From: Parabacteroides sp. TM07-1AC
GTDB lineage: Bacteria > Bacteroidota > Bacteroidia > Bacteroidales > Tannerellaceae
Assembly: GCF_003480915.1 (NCBI RefSeq)
Contig: NZ_QUKD01000001.1
Location: 620,001 to 684,000 of the forward strand
Length of the DNA: 64,000 bases
Direction: 5' to 3'
In this document: positions 34,444 to 45,200 of the stretch, in pieces
Numbering within the stretch: the stretch's first letter is position 1
How the letters are laid out: the number at the start of each line of letters is the position of its first letter
Made by a program: the position numbers and the translations under genes
The notes under the pieces: generated by a model
What the model was told of the DNA's origin: nothing
Seen by the model: the letters and a program-made list of their open reading frames with translations, nothing else
Database searches by the model: none

Positions 34444-37404
34444 ATGCATACAAAAAAGAGAAAATTAATATGGAAAGTAGTGTGGCTATGGGTCGCACTG
34501 GCTTTCTTTGGGCTGGAGGGGAAGGCGCAAGCTGTAACTGAGGTTACTCTTGAAAGCATTTTGGGAAATACTTATGAGATTAATAGTGCCGGTGATTATA
34601 AGATAACCGGTACTAGTTCAGCGGAAAGCCCTACAAATAAGAATATAAAGGTAAATGTAGATGGAGCAGGTGCAGTGAATGTTACTATTGAGAATGTCAA
34701 TATTTCGACAGATGGTAATATAGCTTTTTATATTATTAATGGGACAGTAAACCTGACATTGAAAGGGAATAATACTTTGTATATAAAAAAAAATATGAAT
34801 GCCGGACTTAGTTTATTCAATAATTCCTTACTTACAATTACAAAAGAAAGTAATGAAGGGAGTTTGATAGTAAAAGGAGGAGATGGTAATGCAGGTATTA
34901 GAGTTGAAAAAGATACAAAACTTACTATTGAAGGAGGGAGTATAAAAGCAATAGGAGGAGACAAGTTAACGTACGGTGAGTCTCTTGTATTGAGTGCAGG
35001 TATTGGATTTCGTAACTACTCCAAAGATATAGCAGGAACTATCATTATTTCCGGTGGATTTGTAATGGCACAAGGAACTTATGATAATGGGAATTATATA
35101 TATTCGGGTATTGGAGGTGGACGCTATGGTAATGATGGCAGTTTTTCTACAACCTCCGAAGGTAATGCCTTTATTGTTGCACTTGGTGGTATTGCACTTA
35201 CCAAAGATAAGGAAAATTGGCATGGGATTATTGTAGATGGTGATATCGGCAAAATGTATGGTGATAAGGTTACACTTTCGACAAATGCAAGTTTGCCAGA
35301 TTATGCAACTCTTACAATTGATGAAGGTCAAGAACTTACCATAGAAAGTGGAGTAACATTAGAAAATAAAGGTACGATTAATTGCGATGGGGTAATTAAT
35401 GGAACAGTTAGTGAAAATAAAATCAAATATGCTGTTACCTATGATTATAATTATTCGGGTAGTCCGGAAAGTAAGAAAGAATATGTAGGGGATGTAAGAT
35501 CTCTTGAAACTCCTACTCGTTCATACTATACATTTAAAGGATGGAAAGACTCTGAAGGTAATGCTATCACAACAATAACTAAAGCTATTACTGCGATAGC
35601 AGAATGGAAACCTATTGATTTTACAATAAATAATATAGATGAACAACAACTTACTTATAAAACTGATTATAATTTTGATTTCTCTAGTGTTCTATCCAGT
35701 CAATCCAATATAGCTGATGCCGGTGGTTTAAAATCAATAGCAGTCAAGGAAGAAAGTTCATTACCCGATGGTCTTCAACTGGAAGGTTCTACTATTTCCG
35801 GAAAACCTACGACTTTAGATGAAACAGGTAAAGCAGTAACCTTTATTGTAACTGCCGTTAATGGAGTTGAAAAGGAAATCACAATCACCTTCAAAGTTAA
35901 AAAGGCAGAGCTAAAGGTTATTACCGGCAATGCGATTATGAAGGTATATGATGGAAATAATACCGTTACAACTGAAGAAGCTCTAAAATTGTATGGTGTC
36001 AAGGAGGGGGATGATATTTCTCTCGTTGCGTATCAATTGACTTATGATAATACGAATGCAGGAACAGACAAGACTATTACTCTCCCTAGATCTTTTTCAG
36101 TAGAAGGCACTGCCACAAGCAATTATAACTTTACGCAACCCAGTTTGACTTTAACAGGAGAGATTACTCCGAAAGAGTTGATTGTAACACCTGCTTCCGG
36201 TCAATCTATTTATCAAGATGAAGTGGATAAGTATTGCCCTGCTTTTACTCTAAGTGAAACAGTAAATGAAGAGGTGGCTGCTTATGAAGGTAAGTTGTCG
36301 TGGGATGAAAGTAGTAAAGAATTTACTTTAGGAACTTTAAAACTAATAGATGGCGATAAATTCAGTAAAAATAATTATGAACTGAAATTGTCAGAAACTC
36401 CTGTCACCATTGAAATAAAAGAAGAACTAGCCTCTGCCGCCCCAATTGCAACTGCGGGTAATAACGATTGGTACACCAGTGACATTACTTTATCTGCTCC
36501 AAGTGGCTTTCAAATAAAAGCTGATGGGATAACAAGGTCGAACGACTGGGTTGAGAAACTTGTTATTGATGAAGAGGGTAGCTACAAGTATGCTTATTCT
36601 TTAAAACGTGACGACCAGTCATATATTTTAGCCAATAAGACATTATCGGTTAACCTGGATAAGACAGCCCCGTCTCTTTCCGTCTTACCGAACGACCTGG
36701 AATATACGCTTACCTTCTCCGATGCGGGCAGCGGTATCGACAAAGTAGCTGTCGACGGAAAAGACATATCGATCGCCGCCAACGCTACGACTTACAAAGG
36801 TTCTTCCACCGCCGGAACGCATACGGCAACAGCAACGGATAAGGCAGGAAACACAGCAACGGTCGAGTTTGAATTGAAAACAGATGTTCCTCCTTATGAG
36901 CCACCTGTACCGCCTACCCCATCGGTCTATTACGATGTGACGATCCCGTCGATTGATGGTGTGGCAACCGATCCTGTTGCCGGCAGTTATCCGGTAGAAT
37001 CGTATGGTAGTTTCTCTTTCATCTTAACCGTCGGTGAAGGTTATCGTGAAAACTCGCAGCCTGTCGTTAAGGCAAACGGTACGGTCGTAACACCGCGCAC
37101 GAGCGATGGCAAATACATCGTCCGTTCCGTCACCCGCGACACGGAGATCACCATCGAGGGTATCGTCCGCGATACCCCGACCGCCAATGCCGAAATAGAC
37201 AACGGTCTGTATATCCGTCAGTCGCCCCATACGCTCCATATCACCACGCCGAAAGCGATCCGTATCCGGCTGATAGATTTCGCAGGGCGTATCATCCGTG
37301 ACACCCAACTTTCCCCCGGTGAAAATCATCTATACAATATCGCCACTGGTTCCTATATCCTCCAGCCGGAAAGCGGGGAAGGGATAAAGGTTAGGGTTAA
37401 TTGA
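34444..37404 (+). CDS. Large secreted repeat protein, T9SS-like C-terminus
   Basis: A 986-residue surface or secreted protein. Residues 1-30 are a signal peptide (WVALAFFGLEGKAQA). About 40-330 form a beta-helix-like region (GNNTLYIKK, GSLIVKGGDGNAGIRVE, LTIEGGSIKAIGG). About 330-395 resemble a Listeria-Bacteroides (InlB B-type) repeat (RSLETPTRSYYTFKGW). An Ig-like and a YDG/MBG-type domain follow (VYDGNNTVTTEEAL; YNFTQPSLTLTGEI), then Ig-like modules. The tail IRLIDFAGRIIRDTQLSPGE resembles a type IX sorting domain. The centre is AT-rich while the 3' ~750 bp is GC-richer, so the gene looks mosaic. Probably adhesin-like; expression may be phase-variable. Confidence 0.82.
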   Translation: MHTKKRKLIWKVVWLWVALAFFGLEGKAQAVTEVTLESILGNTYEINSAGDYKITGTSSAESPTNKNIKVNVDGAGAVNVTIENVNISTDGNIAFYIINGTVNLTLKGNNTLYIKKNMNAGLSLFNNSLLTITKESNEGSLIVKGGDGNAGIRVEKDTKLTIEGGSIKAIGGDKLTYGESLVLSAGIGFRNYSKDIAGTIIISGGFVMAQGTYDNGNYIYSGIGGGRYGNDGSFSTTSEGNAFIVALGGIALTKDKENWHGIIVDGDIGKMYGDKVTLSTNASLPDYATLTIDEGQELTIESGVTLENKGTINCDGVINGTVSENKIKYAVTYDYNYSGSPESKKEYVGDVRSLETPTRSYYTFKGWKDSEGNAITTITKAITAIAEWKPIDFTINNIDEQQLTYKTDYNFDFSSVLSSQSNIADAGGLKSIAVKEESSLPDGLQLEGSTISGKPTTLDETGKAVTFIVTAVNGVEKEITITFKVKKAELKVITGNAIMKVYDGNNTVTTEEALKLYGVKEGDDISLVAYQLTYDNTNAGTDKTITLPRSFSVEGTATSNYNFTQPSLTLTGEITPKELIVTPASGQSIYQDEVDKYCPAFTLSETVNEEVAAYEGKLSWDESSKEFTLGTLKLIDGDKFSKNNYELKLSETPVTIEIKEELASAAPIATAGNNDWYTSDITLSAPSGFQIKADGITRSNDWVEKLVIDEEGSYKYAYSLKRDDQSYILANKTLSVNLDKTAPSLSVLPNDLEYTLTFSDAGSGIDKVAVDGKDISIAANATTYKGSSTAGTHTATATDKAGNTATVEFELKTDVPPYEPPVPPTPSVYYDVTIPSIDGVATDPVAGSYPVESYGSFSFILTVGEGYRENSQPVVKANGTVVTPRTSDGKYIVRSVTRDTEITIEGIVRDTPTANAEIDNGLYIRQSPHTLHITTPKAIRIRLIDFAGRIIRDTQLSPGENHLYNIATGSYILQPESGEGIKVRVN

Positions 37405-37460
37405 AGTGACAGGTAATAGGTGGACTTCGCGATCGGAGATAGAAAAAGGCGAGCTATCCA

Positions 37461-37595
37461 TTTACAGTGACGGGAGTAACTTTTCCCCTCTTGAGAGGGG
37501 GCAGGGGGTGTGTGAAATTCGCTTGTTTCAGAGTAAGATAACACACCCCTTATCCCCTCTCAAGAGGGGAATCAGTTACCATCTGTCACTATAAA
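37461..37595. repeat. MITE-like inverted-repeat element
   Basis: Long imperfect dyad: TTTACAGTGAC...GTAAC...CCCCTCTTGAGAGGGG...GGGGTGTGT on the left matches ACACACCCC...CCCCTCTCAAGAGGGG...GTTAC...GTCACTATAAA on the right, with ~23 bp between. The arms themselves contain CCCCTCTTGAGAGGGG palindromes. Similar intergenic palindromes are widespread in Bacteroidetes. It may also terminate the surface-protein operon. Confidence 0.75.
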
Positions 37596-37645
37596 CAGAC
37601 ACTATAAAATAGTTCATATTTTTTATTTCGATTGATATGACTAAA

Positions 37646-37708
37646 TTACAATTCCTTTATTTCTTCAACCGACAATCCGGTACATTGGGCAATTGTTTCA
37701 ATATTCAT
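37646..37708 (-). pseudogene. C-terminal relic of an Rpn-family nuclease gene
   Basis: Twenty codons and a stop on the minus strand read MNIETIAQCTGLSVEEIKEL, nearly identical to the C-terminal tail of the Rpn protein ending at 31838 (SVETIAQCTGLSVEEIGEL). Upstream sequence is unrelated, so only the tail survives. Confidence 0.8.
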
Positions 37709-37845
37709 TGTATGACAGTATTTAAAAGAGGACAAAGGAGATAAAACAGTAAAATGGGTAACATTTTCCCTCATTCGGGTATAGAACAAGATGTATATTC
37801 CTCCTAACTTTGCATTATGAAAATATACATATAAAAATTAAGCAT

Positions 37846-38400
37846 ATGACACTCAATGATTTTTTACAGGCTGTCCAAACACGTGGCCCACTCAATACAC
37901 CGGAAATCCATCGTTTCATGGATGAGATGAGCAACGAGGCACGGCGTATTACCTTCGAACTGAACGGTTCCTATCATACCTCCGACGAGATTCGGGCATT
38001 ACTTTCGCGATTGTTCGGATACGAAGTCGATCCGACACTGCGTGTATTTCCTCCGTTCTATACTGATTTCGGGAAGAATATTCAGATTGGTAAAAATGTT
38101 TTTATCAATGCCTGCTGTCACTTTCAGGATCACGGCGGTGTTACGATCGGTGATGATTGTCAAATCGGACACAACGTTGTGTTCGCTACCCTCAACCACG
38201 GCCTTGTACCGGAAGACCGTAAGACAACCTATCCTGCTCCCATTGTACTTGGCAAAAATGTCTGGATCGGTTCGAATGCCACTATTTTACAAGGCGTAAC
38301 CATTGGCGACAATGCCATCGTTGCAGCAGGAGCTGTCGTAACAAAAGATGTGGAAGCAAACACAATAGTCGGCGGCGTACCGGCTAAATTTATTCGATAG
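37846..38400 (+). CDS. Maltose O-acetyltransferase-like hexapeptide acetyltransferase
   Basis: A 184-residue left-handed beta-helix acetyltransferase of the maa/nodL/lacA type: N-terminal helical region ([19 protein letters not shown]), then hexapeptide repeats ([37 protein letters not shown]), the catalytic His region NHGLVPEDR and the C-terminal [11 protein letters not shown]. Acetyl acceptor unknown. The start at 37846 (MTLNDFL) is preferred because the -7 box TAACTTTG lies at 37805-37812, which rules out the in-frame ATG at 37810. Its end overlaps the convergent dehydrogenase by 11 bp. Confidence 0.88.
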   Translation: MTLNDFLQAVQTRGPLNTPEIHRFMDEMSNEARRITFELNGSYHTSDEIRALLSRLFGYEVDPTLRVFPPFYTDFGKNIQIGKNVFINACCHFQDHGGVTIGDDCQIGHNVVFATLNHGLVPEDRKTTYPAPIVLGKNVWIGSNATILQGVTIGDNAIVAAGAVVTKDVEANTIVGGVPAKFIR

Positions 38401-39421
38401 CCACCTTCACAACCCCATCCAAACGATTTTCAAAGACACGATAAGCCTCTTCAATCTCGTTCAACGGAAATTTGTGAGTAATAAGCGGAGTAGTGTCTAT
38501 CTTACCCTGCTCGATCAATTCGAGAATCTCGGCACAGTCGCAACCGTCCACGCCCCCAGTCTTAAAGGTCAGGTTCTTTCCATACATATCCGGTAAAGGA
38601 AGAAGCTGGGGTTTATCATAGAGGGCAACAACGGTGACAATCGCATTGGGTCGGGCACAATCCCACGCCAAACGGAAAGTATCTTCGCTACCCGCTACCT
38701 CCAGGACTACATCTGCACCGCCGTGATCGCTGTTACGAAGTACAAAATCCTTGCAGTTTTCAGGTTCTGTCACCAGCACATCCGGGTAATGTTCACGGAC
38801 AAACCGGATTCTTTCAGGGGACTTTTCACAGACAATGATACGTCGTGGCTTCTTCAGCATCACACAAAGCAATGTACAGATACCGGTAGGACCGGCACCA
38901 ATGATAAGCACTGTATCATCATTGGAAATCTCCGAAATGCGGGCTGCCCAAAAACCTGTGGCCAACACATCACCAACAAATAGAGCTTGCTCGTCGCTAA
39001 CCGTCTCCGGAATACGGTTTAATCCACTGTCGGCATAAGGAACCCTGACATATTCTGCCTGACCGCCGTCTATACGACATCCTAAAGCCCAACCGCCATT
39101 AGGATCCGTACAGTTGTTGACATACCCATGTTTGCAAAAGAAGCATTCCCCACAGAATGTCTCTACATTTACGGTTACCCTGTCCCCCGGTTTGACGGAA
39201 ATAACATCAGGACCTACCTGCTCCACAATACCGACCATCTCATGCCCTACCGTTATTCCGGGTACGGCACGTGGCACACTACCATGTTTAATATGCAGGT
39301 CACTCGTACAGATACTACCCAGCGTCACACGCACGATAGCATCACGTGAATCTTTTATTTCCGGTTCCGGCTTCTCGCTCAGTTCGAATTTACCATGTTC
39401 AATATATGTATATGCAAGCAT
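38390..39421 (-). CDS. Zinc-dependent alcohol dehydrogenase family protein
   Basis: A 343-residue medium-chain dehydrogenase/reductase. Catalytic zinc ligands: Cys38 (SICTSDLH) and the GHE motif ([16 protein letters not shown], about 59-74). A structural zinc loop [15 protein letters not shown] is at about 94-108. The Rossmann fold shows [14 protein letters not shown] near 170. It probably oxidises an alcohol or polyol using NAD(P), substrate undetermined. It stands alone and overlaps the 3' end of the acetyltransferase by 11 bp tail to tail. Confidence 0.9.
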   Translation of the reverse strand: MLAYTYIEHGKFELSEKPEPEIKDSRDAIVRVTLGSICTSDLHIKHGSVPRAVPGITVGHEMVGIVEQVGPDVISVKPGDRVTVNVETFCGECFFCKHGYVNNCTDPNGGWALGCRIDGGQAEYVRVPYADSGLNRIPETVSDEQALFVGDVLATGFWAARISEISNDDTVLIIGAGPTGICTLLCVMLKKPRRIIVCEKSPERIRFVREHYPDVLVTEPENCKDFVLRNSDHGGADVVLEVAGSEDTFRLAWDCARPNAIVTVVALYDKPQLLPLPDMYGKNLTFKTGGVDGCDCAEILELIEQGKIDTTPLITHKFPLNEIEEAYRVFENRLDGVVKVAIE

Positions 39422-39534
39422 AATCTTTTTCTGTTGATTAATAGATTTTACAAAGATAGCGATTACACGATAATCATATCCTACTCTTAAAAAAACTTCC
39501 TACTTTTGTATTCGAAAAACATTCCATAATATTC

Positions 39535-40317
39535 ATGCAACATAACTCTCTATCGTATTCCACCCTGCTCCAACGTCTCACCATCGACAGCAAAGACGAT
39601 GGGAATAAATTTACGATCTGTAATCGGGTAAATGAAATAAAAAGACTGCTGCAATCAAGTAATTACCGGTTAATTCACGAAGGACCTCTTTCACTTATTT
39701 ATGCCCGGCAAACAGATCCGACCGAATGGAACACACTCATATCCTCTCATATCGATTGTGTCTATCAGAATTGCTTTATGGAAGAGGCCGGTGATTGTTG
39801 GATAGGGACTTTCGACAACAGTGCGACTAATGCAGTAATCATCGACCTGATGCTACGTGATGAACTGAATAACGATGTAGTTATAGCATTTACCGGGGAT
39901 GAAGAAATCCATTCGGGTGGCGCCGTCGAAGTGATGAATGTGTTGCACAAAGACAAAGTTCACCTCGCCCTCGGCATCATACTGGACGTAACCGAAGAGG
40001 GATGGGAAGACGAAGCGGCCTTTTCCATAGAGAATGACCGCGGATTCGATATACTGACAGGTTATCATATCATTCAACTCCTCCAGTCTTCAGAACAACC
40101 TTGCACGCTGGTTCATCAAGCCGAACCGGATGAAACCTGGGATTACGGCAAAGGTATTGAAGGTATTTTCCCTCCTCTCCCTTGTCTTAGTCTTTGCCTA
40201 CCGGCTTCAGGGGAACTTCATGGAGAAAAAGGAGTCCTGATCAGAAAGGCCTCGGTCGAACCGTATTCACGGCTGTTGAAGGAGATTTCATCTTTAACCC
40301 GGGAATCAACGGAGTAG
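39535..40317 (+). CDS. M28/M42-like metallopeptidase
   Basis: A 260-residue, compact zinc-peptidase-like protein. Candidate metal and catalytic residues are visible in order: His in SSHIDCVYQ (about 71-79), Asp in GTFDNSATNA (about 98), Glu pair in TGDEEIHSGGA (about 122-132), Asp in ILDVTEEGW (about 149) and His in ELHGEKG (about 227). It is shorter than M42 aminopeptidases (~350 aa) and lacks a clear dimerisation insert, so the class is moderate. A TACTTTTG -7 box lies at 39501-39508. Its last 77 bp overlap the convergent gene. Confidence 0.7.
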   Translation: MQHNSLSYSTLLQRLTIDSKDDGNKFTICNRVNEIKRLLQSSNYRLIHEGPLSLIYARQTDPTEWNTLISSHIDCVYQNCFMEEAGDCWIGTFDNSATNAVIIDLMLRDELNNDVVIAFTGDEEIHSGGAVEVMNVLHKDKVHLALGIILDVTEEGWEDEAAFSIENDRGFDILTGYHIIQLLQSSEQPCTLVHQAEPDETWDYGKGIEGIFPPLPCLSLCLPASGELHGEKGVLIRKASVEPYSRLLKEISSLTRESTE

Positions 40318-40657
40318 TGTCGATCAGTTCCAGATGTTTGACCATATCGAGCGTTCCCTGTTTGTATTTCCGGAAATGAGGAGTTTCGATATGGCTTTTA
40401 TAGGCAGTTTCATCCGCATAGATTTCAAGTATAGTCACCTTATTCGGATGATCCTTTTCAGCCATTGCATAAAGTAGCAGTACACCCGGTTCCAACCGCA
40501 TGGAGGCTTCTATCTCTTCCTTCAGATAAGCATTATATTCAGCCAACCGTTCCGGATCGACTGTAATTTTCGACAGACGTACCATATTTTCAGTTTCTTG
40601 TGCGATCACCGGAATAATCACAGCTGTGAGCAATAAAACGATTAGTAACTTCTTCAT
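40241..40657 (-). CDS. Secreted antibiotic-biosynthesis-monooxygenase-fold protein
   Basis: A 138-residue protein with signal peptide (MKKLLIVLLLTAVIIPVIAQ, cleavage after about residue 19) and an ABM ferredoxin-like domain (RLSKITVDPERLAEYNAYL, TILEIYADETAYKSHIETPHFRKY). Such domains act as small quinol or haem-type monooxygenases; periplasmic function unknown. Homologous domains usually end soon after ELIDTTPLIPGLKM, whereas this one runs on for ~14 residues into the 3' end of the opposite metallopeptidase gene. It is followed upstream by the cyclophilin-like lipoprotein gene in the same direction (47 bp). Confidence 0.82.
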   Translation of the reverse strand: MKKLLIVLLLTAVIIPVIAQETENMVRLSKITVDPERLAEYNAYLKEEIEASMRLEPGVLLLYAMAEKDHPNKVTILEIYADETAYKSHIETPHFRKYKQGTLDMVKHLELIDTTPLIPGLKMKSPSTAVNTVRPRPF

Positions 40658-40704
40658 TTGCTTTATTTATTTTGTTTCTTATCTCAAACCAAACTTCGCT
40701 GGTT

Positions 40705-41193
40705 TTATTGTCTTTCAAATTTTACCGCTATATCACCCGCCACATTCAAAACCCCGATACCATCACCGTCGATACGACCGATCTTAATCAGATCGTTGCT
40801 TCGCGACCAGTTTTTACAGAAAATAGCGACATTGCCCCACGGTACATAAATCGTAATATCACCGGGTGCGGGTGAGCAGCCCCGTGTCACACCAGCCGTC
40901 GTCAGCGCAGGCGACGGATAAAAAATCTTTTCAGTAATATTGTTATAATCATTCAGAGTCACCTCCAAAGGCAAACGCGACAGGAAATCCCGTGCAGCAG
41001 CATTGTCTTCCATCGTACCCGTAATCGTCCGGCTGCCGACTGTAATATTTAGTTTCATAGATGTTGTAGGAGTTTCGGGTTGTTCAGGTGTTTCAGGTGT
41101 TTCAGGCATCACCGGATCATCGTCCGATCCTCCACAGGCAGCCATCGACATAACGGTCAACAGCATCAATGGAATTAATAAAAACTTTTTCAT
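40705..41193 (-). CDS. Cyclophilin-like fold lipoprotein
   Basis: A 162-residue lipoprotein: signal peptide with lipid-anchor Cys20 (SMAACGGS), a Pro/Glu/Thr spacer (about 26-44), then a cyclophilin-like domain as in DUF/TM1367-type proteins (KLNITVGSRTITGTMEDNAAARDFLSRLPLEV, then APGDITIYVPWGNVAIFCKNW and GRIDGDGIGVLNVAGDIAVKFE). Function unknown; in Bacteroidales these genes cluster with flavodoxin, AKR and AraC genes. It precedes the ABM gene and diverges from the AraC regulator at 41376, which probably controls both. Confidence 0.88.
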   Translation of the reverse strand: MKKFLLIPLMLLTVMSMAACGGSDDDPVMPETPETPEQPETPTTSMKLNITVGSRTITGTMEDNAAARDFLSRLPLEVTLNDYNNITEKIFYPSPALTTAGVTRGCSPAPGDITIYVPWGNVAIFCKNWSRSNDLIKIGRIDGDGIGVLNVAGDIAVKFERQ

Positions 41194-41375
41194 ATCACTA
41201 CTATTTATCAGATTATCTTTGTTTTAATTATTCTGATACAAAAATAGAGTCTCAGAAACACCGGGACTTTATACATTTTACTGATAATTGTACCCTAATC
41301 ATGGATTCTGAAACAACGATAGAAATCGTATGAAGAAAAGAACTACATTTGTAATGTATAAAAATAGAAAGAGAT

Positions 41376-42287
41376 ATGGAAGAGATCAATAAAGATGAAA
41401 TTATCGAACTAGACAGCGTAGATCGTTACAACAAAATCTTCGGACTTGAAACCCAGCATCCTTTGGTAAGTGTCGTCGATCTGACCCAGTCCACACAATG
41501 GCCTGAAAGAGCCTGGTTCCGATATGGAGTGTATGCACTATTCCTGAAAGATGTCAAATGCGGTAACATCAAATATGGTCGTCAATATTATGACTATCAG
41601 GATGGGACTATCGTCTGCTTCGCTCCGGGACAGGTAACCGACCTGGAAATGCTACCGAACATACAGCCTCATGCACACGGTATTCTCTTTCATCCTGACC
41701 TGATACATGGTACCGCCCTCGGTCAGGAAATCAGAAACTACTCTTTCTTCTCTTACGAGACCAACGAGGCACTCCATCTTTCCGAAGAAGAGCGGCAAAC
41801 TGTCATGGACTGCTTACAGAATATTTCAAACGAACTGAAACATGCCATCGATAAACACAGTCGCCGGCTGATCTGTGCCAATATCGGATTATTACTCGAC
41901 TACTGTATGCGTTACTATGAACGTCAGTTCCAAACACGGGGTGAGGTAAATAATGACATCATCATCCGCTTCGAACAGTTACTGAATGATTACTTCGAGG
42001 GAGACGCACCACAAAAAGAGGGATTGCCATCCGTGAAATATTTCGCCGACAAAGTCTTCCTTTCCCCCAACTATTTTGGCGATATGATACGTAAACAAAC
42101 AGGACGTACCGCCTCTGAGTATATACAGGACCGAGTAATAGGAGTGGCAAAGGAAAAACTACTCTCATCCGACAAAACGATGAGTGAAATAGCTTACGAC
42201 CTCGGCTTTCAGTATCCTCAACATCTCAGCCGCATGTTCAAACGGGTAGTTGGAATAACTCCCAATGAATATCGGATGCAGAACTGA
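41376..42287 (+). CDS. AraC-family transcriptional regulator
   Basis: A 303-residue regulator with the same two-domain layout as the one at 26966-27865: cupin-like sensor domain, then two HTH motifs (FGDMIRKQTGRTASEYIQDRV; MSEIAYDLGFQYPQHLSRMFK) and the tail GITPNEYRMQN. A TACATTTG -7 box is at 41344-41351. It diverges from the lipoprotein/ABM pair, the likely target; the ligand is unknown. Its 3' end lies 5 bp from that of the convergent activase gene. Confidence 0.9.
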   Translation: MEEINKDEIIELDSVDRYNKIFGLETQHPLVSVVDLTQSTQWPERAWFRYGVYALFLKDVKCGNIKYGRQYYDYQDGTIVCFAPGQVTDLEMLPNIQPHAHGILFHPDLIHGTALGQEIRNYSFFSYETNEALHLSEEERQTVMDCLQNISNELKHAIDKHSRRLICANIGLLLDYCMRYYERQFQTRGEVNNDIIIRFEQLLNDYFEGDAPQKEGLPSVKYFADKVFLSPNYFGDMIRKQTGRTASEYIQDRVIGVAKEKLLSSDKTMSEIAYDLGFQYPQHLSRMFKRVVGITPNEYRMQN

Positions 42288-42292
42288 GCCCC

Positions 42293-45200
42293 TTAATCAT
42301 TCATCAGGAAATGTAACCTGTTCTGTAAATTCACCTCTGCCATGCCGCCATCGACATCCAGATACAGCAGGTTCATTTCCGGATAGAACTTCCTCAGCCG
42401 TTTCTCGATACCTTTCGCTACAATATGATTGGCAATGCAGCCGAACGGCTGAATGCAGACAACCCTCTTTATCCCCTGACGGGCATAGCTGGCCACCTCT
42501 CCGGCTATCAACCAACCTTCACCGAACTGATTGGACAAATCCAATATCTCCGAAGCATATTTTGCCTTTACATATATTGATTTGGACGGCACATGAAAAC
42601 GATAGCTCTTCACGATCCCTCCCACCTTCCTGATCTTGTCATTCATATATTTCCAGAATATAGGGTTCAGGCAATGCTTAAAGAGATTATCCTTCTGCAA
42701 ACCATTCTTTATGTTGGCCTGGGAATTTACGAAATACTGCATCACGAAATCAATGATCGGAGGCGTGACCACTTCCATATTCCGGGAACGAAGCCATTCG
42801 GTGATATGAGCCTGTCCGTAATTATTGTATTTCACATAGATCTCCCCTACCAGGCCGATCTTCGTAAACTCACGGTCGTAGATGTCAACTCCGTTAAAGT
42901 CGGCCACTGCCTGTTCCAACAAGGAAAGCAACGCTTTATGATCGTTCCTACGGATTGCCTCCACTCCCCTGTCGATATAGAAATCAAACAGATGCTGCGT
43001 CTCCCCTTTTTTCTTTTCCCGGATAATCGTACTGCTATACATCTGCTGCAATGCATCTGCATAGAGAAGCATATAAACGACAATATCCATCAATTTAAGA
43101 ACCGGCAGTTTAAACGCCTTCTGATCGTTCTGGAAAACCTCTCCGGCAGCAAATACCAACACCGGAATATTGGAAAATCCCGCATTCATCAAACCTGATT
43201 TGATCTGTGCCAGATAGTTCGTAGCCCGGCACTGACCGCCTGTTTGCGTAATGGCAACCACAACATCATCCAGGTCATATTTACCCGATTGCAACGCCGT
43301 GATAATATCTCCCAAAATCAATGTGGAAGGATAACAGACTTCATTATGCCCGTAGACAAGTCCGGCCTCCGCTGAAACCGTATTGGTCTTTGGCAGATTG
43401 ACGATCTTATAACCTGCCAGTTCTCCGAGAGCCGGAATGAAAGGCGAGATAAAATCGGCAAACCAGGGAGCGAGTATCGTCTTTTGCCTGTCCTCTTTCT
43501 TATAGGCAACATCATAGCCCTGGAATGTCTTCGTTCCTGTTACCGGATCAGGTATTATCACCTTCAAAGACTCGATCAGGGAACGCATACGCAACCGGAC
43601 AGAACCCGGACTGGCTATTTCGTCGATACGCAAGATCGTATGGTTCTTGCCGGCCTGCTTCAATATTTCCCCGGTTTCATCCATAAAGAAAGAGTCGGGA
43701 CCACAGCCGAAAGAGTTCAGTTGCACCAATTGCACGTTCTGAGGAAGTTTGGCGACTTCCATAGCTGCTTGTACGACCCGGTTAGGGTAAGACCATTGCG
43801 AGACGATATTCAGTTTACCGAACCCTTTACTTTCCTTATGACGGAAAATATCGTCGGTGAACACATATACTCCCATATCCGAAAGGATTTGCCCTACCTT
43901 CTGATGGATCAGCGGGTCTGTATGATAAGGTCTGCCCACTACCACGAATACCAGCTTATTCTCTCTGACCGCCTGGTCGAACAAAGCTTTTTGTTTATCC
44001 CGCAAAGCATCTTTCGTCTCATTGCGCTCTTTCAGCGCTTTCACAAAGGCTTTTCTAAAAACAACCTCCGATACGCCCAAAGAAGAGAGATAAGTAAAAC
44101 AGGCTTTCTCCAGTGCTTTGTCATTACTAAAGGTAACGACAGGTTTGTCGAACGGAATACCGAACTTTTCCTCCGGTTCCATAGAACTCCGGATCACATC
44201 CGGATAACCGCTCACGATCGGGCAATTGTATGAATTGACCGATGAATCGAACTCTTTTTCTTCCTTCACGATCATCGGATAGAAAATACGGTCGACCTTT
44301 TGCTCTGCCAATGCCAGGATATGCCCATGCACCAACTTGGCCGGAAAACAGATGTTATCAGACATCACACTTCCGACTCCTTTTTGGTAAAGAGCCGTTG
44401 TAGACTCGGGAGACAATACCACTTCCAAATTACATTCGGTAAGCAAGGTATGCCAGAAAGGATAATTCTCAAACATATTCAGCACCCGCGGAATACCGAT
44501 CCGCAAACCGGATGCAGACGTCTGCTTTTCACCACTACGGGCAAAAAGAATCTCATTCTTTCTGTCAAAAGCGTTATAGCCTTTCTCCGCAGCCGTGGCT
44601 TTGCTAAAAAACACTTTCTCGCATTTATTTCCTGCATAACAAATATTCCCGTTATCAAACCGGAAACGAAGGATCGAACATTTGTTCGTACATCCTTTAC
44701 ACTGTAATTCTTTTGTATCCACCGCATTTACATCCGGCAATACTTCCTCTCCGGTAAACAACGTCGGCTTCTTATCAGCCTGCCACATCTTCCGGGCATA
44801 TAAAGCAGCTCCTAACGCTCCCATCAGTTCGGGATAGTCGGTGGTACTGACCGATTTGCCGGACAGGAGTTCGAGCGCACGGTAAACGGCATCGTTGCGG
44901 AATGTTCCGCCCTGCACCACGATATGTTCTCCCAAAAGGTTAAGGTTCGTAATCTTCAGCACCTTGAACAGACAGTTCTTGATGACCGAATAAGCCAGAC
45001 CGGCTGCAATATCGCCTAATGCCGCATTTTCACGCAATGACTGTTTCACCTTCGAATTCATAAAAACAGTACAGCGTGATCCCAGGTCACTGGGATATTC
45101 TGCCAGGCAGGCTGCTTTCGTGAACTCTGAAAGCCCCATATTCATGGTTGCCGCAAAGTTCTGAAGGAAAGAACCGCAACCGGATGAACAGGCTTCATTC

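Noticed and set aside
43484..44233. Long antisense frames inside the dehydratase activase gene (also 42593-43198 and 44300-44707)
   Set aside because: They are shadows of a clearly conserved gene on the opposite strand, with no family resemblance.
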